From positions 14,074,001-14,138,000 of the forward strand of contig OX485809.1 of the NCBI GenBank assembly GCA_950295325.1: a DNA stretch of 64,000 bases, read 5' to 3'. Source of the stretch: Polytrichum commune. Its lineage: Eukaryota; Streptophyta; Polytrichopsida; Polytrichales; Polytrichaceae. Under the pieces are notes generated by a model. The model ran no database searches and had not been told where the DNA came from. It saw only the letters and a list, made by a program, of their open reading frames with translations. The translations under genes and the position numbers were made by a program. Of this stretch, positions 56,601-64,000 are shown piece by piece (the stretch's first letter is position 1; each line of letters starts with the position of its first letter).

Positions 56601-59600
56601 TGTTGGGGTATATCAAAAACAATATTCTACAATTTTTACCTTACATTTTAGCATTGACACTTTTGTAATTTGCTATCACGGTGCCTTCCCCCCCTAGATA
56701 ATCCAAGAGTCGATATCCCACTTAGATATCCACAAATTCAAAGCTCAAATTGTTATGAGATTGATGGATGTGGTTCATGACAAGGTAATGAATGCTCTAA
56801 AAGCCCATTGGCTTGGAACTCACAAAACGGAAGCTCGAATTCTAAAAGCAAGCTTTGTGAGGATTTTTGACTAACAACTTATTGGTGTCATTTCACATGG
56901 GACAATCTAAGCACTTGCCGACCCATAAATAAAAAGTTGAAAGTACTCAAGTTGAGAAGTTCTAGTGTAAAGTGGGAGTTGAGTTCACAAGTGCGACGAA
57001 GAAGCTCCCCACATCAATGGGGAAAAGGCTCCTTTTCCTTCAAGCACTCCACCTCTAAACTTAAGTGTGAAAATGACCTTTTTACACATAAAGTTTCGTC
57101 TAGTCTCATGGCTTTCAAGGTGAACGTGCGTCATCATGTAAAGCACTTTCTATCTTCTCGGCAAGGATTGTTTGATGTGAGTAATGTAAAGTATAACAAA
57201 TAGGAGCAACATGTCGAAGGTCGACTTTTTGATGATGCTGAATTCGAGCAACTAAAGATGGTGGAATTGTGGGCAGGCAATGCATTGGAACCACAGAAGG
57301 CCCTGCGATGCTGGTCGAGCGGCACATGTGCATCTCCGACTTGCCATATAAAGACCGCAAACTCATGTTAAAGAAAACGCATGGCAACCGAGGCCTGGAG
57401 TATGAGACCGTGAATGAAGGCAAGCACCGCATGAGTGGCTACACTGGCCATACACATGGCCAACAGGTATGTGTGGAATATAAAAGCACATTAAAAAATT
57501 CAGCCTCTTCGATTCAACTTTTACCATCTAAGCTTACTTGCCTCCCATGTGGTTTGCGCTTGGGGTTTGTGGTGTCTATGTAATGTAAAGTATTCTTTTT
57601 AAAGATGATTCGACTCCCGAAAGTAGAGTCGGAGAGCCCGAATTAGCCCGAATTAGTCTAAAGTGTAGACACATGAAACTCATTCATTGTGGATGAAGGG
57701 GCTCTAGTTTTCTTTAAAAAAACTCTCATATAGGTTGAGTGTTGATCCTTCCCACTAGATTCCACTAAGGTAGATGAGGTAAATTCGGTGAGCTTCTCTA
57801 ATCAGACACCTATTTTTGGCTCCTAATCAGCGATACAATTGCATTTATTTGGTGGGTGAGTAATACATGGTGATTTAGCCGCTACGTTGGTGATATTTGG
57901 GTTGGTCACCTTCACAAAAGTCGAACTACACCCCCATTGAGAAGTAGAGAATCTTTGATTGTGGAGCCTAGATCAACACCTTCCTCGACTCCGATTTCAA
58001 ATTCTTTGGTCATGATTCGTAATTACTAACATGCTCAAGTTTCTAATGCTCGAATCCATCGGCCGAATGATTCCACAGAGTTTAAGGTGTCCACATACAT
58101 TAGCCTCATCTACCTTATGTAGAAGTCTAGTTCGAAGTCTTTGATGACATTACTAGAATCGGTTTATTTGAAAGTTAACATTATGAGGTTATAGAATAGT
58201 TTATGTGTTTTTGGCCTTCCTAATGGATGAGTTTACGTAGACACCTAGAATCCTTGGTTGTCACAAATACCTAGTAAGCTTATAAAGGATCCATTGGGAG
58301 GCTCTCCACTTCAGTGCCCGGGAAGTTTTGGGGCATAGTCAGTCAAGATCCCAGTGATTCTAAATCCAGCCGGTTTCATGTTAACATCTTCCGGTTTTGC
58401 TTTCATTCATTTGAGGTGCATTCTTGTATAGTTTCCTCTAAAATGATGGGTAATTCTCCTCAAGTCTCGAACTTCAACCGGTTATTTCTCAAACTCAACC
58501 AGTTCATCTGTAACTATCTGACAGTCCTCCCTGGAGAGTGCTCCACTCCTTATACAATTTATTTTCTTTCTGGCACTGACTCTTCTTGCTTCACTCCCCC
58601 CTCACCTCATTTTAAACATGTTGGTTTGTTTTTTCTGAGATTGGTTGTTTCATTACGATCGTAGATTTCCAAATCTGGACAAATTTCTACTGTTCTCCCT
58701 CTTTAGTATGACACCTTTGGGAAACGCAAAAAATGTCGTATTATCGAGGTGTCGTCTTCTCGTTAATATGACAAATGGCCTAAAATTGTCGTACTATTGA
58801 GGGAATACAAAAACATAAGAAATATGAGATTCAAACCATATACATTGAGTTTAGGGTTTAGGAAGTGTATGAAATAATAACTTATAACTCCAAACAAATA
58901 CAAAAATTCTCAAGAACTCTTGAAATAAGAGTTCAAAGATCTCTGGTGTTGCCTACCTAAGTTAGCAACTGTCATCTTCTCTAAATTCCCTACTAGCTTT
59001 TGAAAACTAATAATTTCATTAACATCAAAATGTAAAGAGTTGTCTAATAAGAAATTAGACAACAATGATGCATGATGTTTAGCATCACTAAGCTTTACTG
59101 TAGGTGGAGCAACATCATCCACATCTACTGAATGCAAATCAACATTAAGATCAAAGCCTTGTGCATGATTGACTCCCAAAGCGGCATCCACCAACTCATC
59201 AGTTGTCAATTCTAGCTCAGTAATCTCTTCCCCTTCCATCTGAATATAAGTCTCGATAGACATCTCATCATCACCCAATCGCAATTTTGAAATCAGAGCA
59301 CCAAGTTCATTTGATTCTTCTCGCATTCTATTCTTCTCCCTTTCATCAACTAAGGCAAAATCGGCATTCCATGTTGCAGGTAATATACGCGCCATCCTCC
59401 AACAATTCCTGACTATTTGTGCATCCAACTCACTCCATACTTCATAACTCCACATGATAGCTTGTCTGATATTGGGCACCACCTTCCTTAAGTCCTTCAA
59501 TGTAGCATCATCATATTGTGACAAAACCCACTGCAAAAGTTTCTTCTTGTATTGAATTTTGAAAGATGCTATTATACCTTGATCCAAAGGTTGCACTACG

Positions 59601-60700
59601 CTTGTCACATTGGGGGGGAGGAATACCAAAGTCATGTTGCTCAATTCCAAGGTTGAAAAACCATGAGACTTACCAACTTTGGCAGATCTAACAACATGTG
59701 AAGATGCATTATCCAAAATCATAATCACCTTTCGATTTTGGCCTTGAATTGATTGTTGAGCTGCAAAATCCAAGAGAGTGCACAAGAGGCAACATACTAG
59801 GGAGGAGGCCCCTCTAACCCTAAACCAAGTCCATTCTACACTTGTAACCCTAATTATCATTAAGTTCCCAATGATAAGTGAAGTTCTCAAGTAGTTCCCA
59901 AGTGAAAATGGATGTATTCTAGATGTACATATCATGGATGAAAGGAATTTTAGCATTTATTCCCTCTTTAATATGACAAAATGCACGCTCTAAGTGTCGT
60001 ATTATCGAGTGTCATAGTCGTCTAAAAGAGGGAGTTTTGAACTAAGAAGTTTGGTTGCGCAAAAATGTGTCGTAATATCGAGGGTGTCGTCTTAACGAGT
60101 GTCGTACTAACGAGGTTAGACTGTAATGAACACTCACTTGCTTTGATTCGATCATTGACTTCTACCATCTAATTTTCTGCCACCCTCAAAGGGATACCAA
60201 GTTACCAACATTAAAAAAAGTATATAATATATCCAAGCTAAATGTCAAGGTTCTGACATTTCTGAGACTCACCAGTGACTCACCGACTTGTTTCTAGGTC
60301 GCTTTTAGGGTTTGAAAAAAATGAATGATTGCATAATCAAGTCTACAACCAAGAAGACTCCAAAATGCTCTGCTAGAGCGCTGCATGAATTCATGATCCA
60401 TTAATATTGCATAACTTATTCGAAGTCTTTGAAAAGTTGAGGGAAAAGGAAAGATGATAAGCATGTGAATCATGATGGATATGGCAGCACGTGTATGCAA
60501 AAACATATGGGAACTTGACCCGGGAACTCCGGAAATTCCCGGCGGAGCCTTCCACGTCGGACAAGTATATCGAGTATGAGGAGAACCGGCCGTTAATGAC
60601 AAACAAGTTTGAGCTTGGCCACAACATGCGCTATAATCACTACAAGTTGTTGAACCCCGGCGAAGGCAATTTGGGCCCGCTTCCCGAAGGCGCCCGGTGA
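47649..60700 (+). CDS. FAM166/CIMIP2-like flagellar microtubule inner protein
   Basis: Four exons: 47649-47834, 50961-51121, 57277-57466 and 60488-60700. They total exactly 750 nt (249 residues) with matching phases 0, 2 and 0 and GT-AG introns of 3.1, 6.2 and 3.0 kb. PGYTGHIPG at residues 19-27 is followed by a GHSY segment. A second copy, SGYTGHTHG at 169-177, is followed across the last junction by QQHVYAKTYGNLTREL. This repeated P/S-GYTGH-x-P/H-G plus (F/Y)-x-(Y/F)-G(x)T pattern is the hallmark of FAM166/CIMIP2 proteins, which bind inside doublet microtubules of motile cilia. The middle is charged and unremarkable; the C-terminus is hydrophilic. Exons are GC-rich against AT-rich introns, and exon sequence is free of stops only in this frame combination. 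Expected site of action: axoneme of swimming sperm. Family assignment is from the motif only. Confidence 0.78.
48430..48620 (+). repeat. Dispersed repeat family R3, copy e (partial, in FAM166-like intron 1)
   Basis: Keeps the opening ('tttggttacttttcttattt…', 'ggtgtgtggttt') and the 'aaaagagatt' block; the tail is lost after 'gaggacctatgtat'. Confidence 0.5.
52290..52600 (+). repeat. Dispersed repeat family R3, copy f (in FAM166-like intron 2)
   Basis: Long, well-preserved copy: 'ggacatctatatttgagtgg', 'gacacctatatgacca', 'gagaatcttcactttg', 'gtggctatggcctcaatttg'. Confidence 0.6.
52838..53021. mobile_element. Foldback element with ~75-bp arms, insertion proved by an empty site
   Basis: Arms start TACATA(A/G)CATAAT and both contain GGGCCCTGAGAATATAACC and CCAACCTAGTGCA, separated by a ~30-bp loop. 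The flanks (52745-52838 and 53022-53105) match 58318-58515, which runs through without the element. Confidence 0.75.
53386..53918. mobile_element. Tourist-like MITE, 533 bp, 37-bp termini (in FAM166-like intron 2)
   Basis: Termini GGGCCAAGTTCCATGTGC(C/T)G continuing GTCCCGGTCCGTTTTTT on both sides. Flanked by TAA at 53383-53385 and 53919-53921. The interior has a second small palindrome (GGGTGACATCATCC … GGGTGATGTCACCC). No ORF. PIF/Harbinger affiliation inferred from TSD and GGGCC ends. Confidence 0.85.
54786..54906. mobile_element. Hairpin MITE family H, copy 2
   Basis: Starts GGGTTAGTTGCCATGTAGGC after TTA; arms more diverged than in the 19.2-kb copy. Upstream DNA (54590-54785) is also shared with the 18.9-19.18 kb region, so the hairpin and its surroundings were copied together. 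Confidence 0.55.
55166..55822 (-). mobile_element. pogo/Tigger-type element with only the N-terminal HTH coding part
   Basis: Termini CA(G/A)TAATCTCCC(A/G)CTTAAGTA mirrored at both ends, flanked by TA (55164-55165 and 55823-55824). 657 bp in FAM166-like intron 2. The termini differ from those of the 31.6/58.7-kb pair, so it is a second family. Confidence 0.8.
55326..55759 (-). pseudogene. Transposase N-terminal HTH fragment (pogo/CENP-B type)
   Basis: Minus-strand coding remnant: RLTKAHRCEFIAKLS…KRALGPEYEVNEGAIRKVWDN matches the psq/CENP-B-like helix-turn-helix that binds element ends. A stop follows; coding resemblance resumes in the next frame (55562-55326), as if frameshifted. The DDE catalytic domain is absent. 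Confidence 0.68.
57562..58253. repeat. Inverted-repeat element family V, long copy
   Basis: Left GGGGTTTGTGGTGTCTATGT, right (inward) GGATTCTAGGTGTCTACGTA; same ends as 21152-21379 but about 690 bp. Boundary assignment is approximate and no target duplication was confirmed. Confidence 0.4.
58318..58515 (+). repeat. Empty-site paralogue of 52745-53105
   Basis: Shares 'tttgaggtgcattct', 'aaccggtta' and 'ctcaaactcaacc' in order with the 52.8-kb region but lacks the foldback insertion. Confidence 0.65.
58690..60123 (-). mobile_element. pogo/Tigger-type element, longer deletion derivative
   Basis: On the minus strand it starts CAGTCTAACCTCGTTAGTAC (60123 downwards) and ends …GGGAGAACAG at 58690, with TA on both sides (58688-58689, 60124-60125). 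1434 bp inside the last intron of the FAM166-like gene, opposite to its transcription. Retains the C-terminal half of the transposase. Confidence 0.88.
58910..59956 (-). pseudogene. Truncated pogo/Tigger DDE transposase
   Basis: 348-codon open frame. From about residue 80 it matches the second half of the DDE_1 domain: KVIMILDNASSH (second catalytic Asp), then LVFLPPNVTSVVQPLDQGII (the region with the third acidic residue), then KKKLLQWVL and a long C-terminal tail. The HTH and the first catalytic Asp region are missing; residues 1-75 are translated 5' terminal DNA fused by an internal deletion. It is therefore unlikely to be active alone, although the frame itself is unbroken. Confidence 0.85.
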
Positions 60701-63700
60701 TCAATCCATGGATGGATGCCCGAGAAATGAAGGTAAATGTGGCCTTTAGTGTGTGCTCGGTCTTCTTGATTGGACACCTATGTTTAGCATATCAACTTCA
60801 TCAGATTTAAGAAGTTTGTTCTATATATTATTTTTCTTCAATTTTATTCATGTTCTCCCGTTCATTTTAGGATGAAGAAGTGGATGGTTTGAATCAATAG
60901 TCTGCATTTTATGATGTTTTGATCTTGATATCAAAGTGTGTCCAACTAAAATGAAATCTAGGGAAAGACATTTGAAGTTTCTTCTGTTTTAGTTATGTTA
61001 CAGAGTGGTAAATGATGAAGTGTGTGTGTTATAACCTCACCAAAGCCTACAAGAACATTTTTGTCTACGGCCTTAATGACCCCTTGGTTCTTGCTAAAAA
61101 AATAGATATGTTTTTAACCATTTTCCCATGTAGTCATAGTTGATGAAACTATCTACCATTTCCATAAGTGTGATCATGAAATTACACGCATGGTTATTCC
61201 GCTTGTACCTCATGAAGTGCTCGCATCTAACGAGACACTTTGACAATTTGATCGCTTCCAAGATCCCAAATCATGCTTGCAACTCTCCACCAATGTATAG
61301 TGTTTGTAATCGCAATCAATCATATCAAGTTTTTTTTAATCAAAATTATTGAGATTGGCGATTAGTTTTCAAATCAATTCACTTCTAAATGAATCTTAAA
61401 AGGACCAGACATGTTTTCTTGTATTCGTAACCCCGAAAGGATGTGATCCTGTGATGATGCCTCACAACTCTCTTATATAATAGTTCTCAAGAAACCCTTA
61501 ATTTGTTAAAATAACAACACATCTCAAAAAGAACACTTTCTGTGTCATATCCTCATAAATCTTTGAAGGTTATAAAGAAACAAACATCATGAACACATAT
61601 GTTACAAGATTGGATATTAAGCTCGAAATATATATATAAACCATGTTCTAGATTCAGTCATTGGAAGGGTCTATGTCATGTAATCACTCAAAGAGAAGAG
61701 AATCTCCACTTTGACCTCTAAATTTTGCATCTCGTAACACTCCAAGGCTGATGAACCTTGAACTAACAGATCACAATGTGCCTGATTTGGAATCGCAAAG
61801 TGTATGAGATGAGTCCCAGTTTGATCCAACTCCCAAACTTGTCTGTGCAGTTGGAAGTGCCCACAATTAAGTAATAGGGCCACACATGTACAAATTTCAA
61901 CCAAGATCGAGGCTACCACTTAAATTGTCAACTTGAGCAGGGCAAGAATACTCTCACCATGTGCGCAATTTTTTGGAGGACGACGATTGCACTTCACCGA
62001 AGCTCGTTTTGGCTCTTCAAAAGCTGGTTCTGGCCATCGAATCGTAGTGCACGAGCACATTAGCAAACTGAAATGAGAACATGAACGTTGAGCTTATAAC
62101 TTTTGAAGCCCAGGTGGATGTTTTGGGTATTCTTGAATTGTTAGTTGTAGATTTTCTTGAATTGGTGGTCATTATTTCGGATATGTACATCAAAAGTTTG
62201 AGTATATGGATTAGAAACCTCTTAAGACCAGTTGGTAGATCTTCATTAGGGTAAATTTCCATGTTCTAGCCGTTTCGGCAAAATAAAATAGAATTTGCTG
62301 ATATTTGCAAAGCTTTCATCGGTTTCTTCAATCATCTTTTGGGAGGGCACTTTCATGAGATAGTAGATATGTCTTGTTGTCCAGTGTGCCAGTTGGGATG
62401 TGGTTGTCCTCGCACTTACCCACTTCGAAGGTTGCATGACTAGATTCATTGAACTTTTTTACGTGTGATTTAATTTGCTAGAAAATTGACAATAAATCCA
62501 TGGAGCTGGGCAAACTCCAAATTATAGGAATGTGACAACATAAATTATTCTATGTAGTACACTAACTTTGAGTCCACACAACACGTTAACTTTATGAAAT
62601 TCAAAGTTTTTTTGTTACTCTCAAATGAAATTTTATCTCTAAGTTCAAGATTAGAGAGGCAATCAGGTCCCCCCATCCTCAAACTTCATCCATCCCCTAC
62701 AATCATATATGCCGATCGTTTGTTTACCGGGGGACATTAGCACACACTTTCATGTGGGAGGGGGTCCAATTTGTATCATCTAGTGGTTTTCCCTAACTTC
62801 GATGGCACATGGAAGTGTGTCCTTATCTACTTCAAACATTTATTGCAACTATTTGGTTGTGTTTTGGGCAAGACTTGATGGTATGTGGATCTTATGCAAA
62901 CACTCTTCTTCATTGAACACCTGAATACTTCACTAGCAAATATTAGAAATAATGTGAGACCTAATGTAGGGTACTCTTTATTTGTGCAAGCAATTTTTTT
63001 GAAAATATCTAAAGTAATATAGCATCATTTATATTCATGTATTTCATTTTAAATACTATATGGTACCCTATAATGTCAATTATTACTTTACTTCAGAACA
63101 AAATATAGGGTACTATGTTTAGGATAGTACAAACCTTCTAGAGGGTCTTCTTGGGATGTACAGGATGTGAATGAAAAATTGTACCCATGTCATCTAGTTC
63201 AAACCCTCCCTTACAATCCATGTTAGTTTCAAGTGGTTTAGGTTAAACAACATAGAAAATGCATCTTTTGAATTTTCATAGGGTTAAGTTTAAATAGGAA
63301 AATATCTATTTTAGATTACCAACATGTGCAAGATAATGAGACAAAGTAAAACTAGAGACTAATAGGGTATTAGAAAAAGGACAAATATTAGATAAATTAC
63401 CCCCCCCCCCCAACAAATAAAAAGAACTTTGACGCACATATATACATAAAGTATGAGATAGTGAAAGACCCATTAGGGGAGGAATGAACTCAAAAGGTGC
63501 CCACGAGTTTGGTCCCAAAAAGGATTTTCTCTAATATTGTCTTCAAAACTCAAATGAAAATAAGGTTTGGCTCAAAGGTACTAGAAATTGGAACCATTAA
63601 ACTATTGATACGTTAGGGTGTGGACTTGTCATGGTGTAGTCCTCTAGTACTTGTGATGTTGCTATGACCTCCACTATGTATTTCTGGAGTCACATCGGAA

Positions 63701-64000
63701 AGGTTGAGTATGCTAAGCAGGACTCCATTGGCTCGGACCCACGGTCCAAAACCATGTGGCATCTTGTGTGCCATGTGAGCTCATGGGTACACCCTTGTAT
63801 TACGGGGCTTGGGATATTAAGAATCTATTTTTTTGGTTCTTACAAGGGCAACAACCTTTTGAGTCCATTCCTCCCTTAATGCGAGATCGGACACCTATAC
63901 TTTAATGAAATCTGACAAGGCTTATAGTTAAAGAACACACACATCCTTCTAATTGCACTAATTTCATTGACAATTGTAAGTTATTGCGGACCCCAAAACG
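60701..64000. other. AT-rich intergenic DNA, no gene seen
   Basis: Begins with the 3' flank of the FAM166-like gene. A short R3-like fragment lies near 60745-60790 ('tgattggacacctatgttta'). A 12-C run sits at 63400-63411. Short ORFs only, without domains. Confidence 0.45.

Noticed and set aside
1-64000. CRISPR arrays, rRNA genes, full-length LTR retrotransposons, organelle DNA insertions
   Set aside because: No regular short-spacer repeats, rRNA blocks, paired LTRs or recognisable organelle genes were seen on either strand.

Overview
The window is nuclear DNA of a land plant or streptophyte alga. It shows GT-AG introns of 0.3-6 kb, a plant-type cation/calcium exchanger, a gene with a plastid transit-like N-terminus, plant-type stress-responsive A/B-barrel (Dabb) domains and dense transposon remnants. 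One gene looks like a flagellar microtubule inner protein (FAM166/CIMIP2 type). That points to a lineage with swimming sperm (charophyte, bryophyte, lycophyte, fern, cycad or Ginkgo) rather than a flowering plant. A Chara-like alga would fit the long introns and the trihelix-carrying transposon, but this is only a guess.

Layout. 0.3-2.1 kb (minus): 5' part of a CCX exchanger, running off the left edge. 3.1-4.9 kb: GC-rich promoter-like DNA and a ~245-bp tandem repeat. 6.1-13.4 kb: one apparently complete 7.3-kb PIF/Harbinger transposon, with a TTA target duplication, imperfect inverted termini, and convergent trihelix and DDE-transposase ORFs. 13.4-23 kb: gene-poor AT-rich DNA with several MITE families. 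23.5-26.6 kb (minus): a three-exon plastid membrane-protein gene whose first intron holds tandemly duplicated exon-like cassettes. 26.8-41 kb: intergenic, with a pogo/Tigger derivative at 31.6-33.5 kb split by a truncated LINE, and two further inverted-repeat elements at 37.7-39.1 kb. 41.4-46.4 kb (plus): eight-exon double-Dabb gene with a signal peptide. 47.6-60.7 kb (plus): four-exon FAM166-like gene whose introns carry two more pogo-type elements, a Tourist-like MITE and hairpins. 60.7-64 kb: no gene seen.

The host genes look unrelated in function; I see no operon or pathway cluster. The coherent theme is transposon biology. The Harbinger-type TSD signature (TTA/TAA/TGA with G-rich termini) recurs in several MITE families beside a potentially autonomous element. 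Several insertions can be proved inside the window because a paralogous empty site is also present. Poly-G tracts of 10-18 bp are strikingly common, and in two elements they form the terminus itself. All splice sites and gene models were read by eye; phases were checked by exon lengths.
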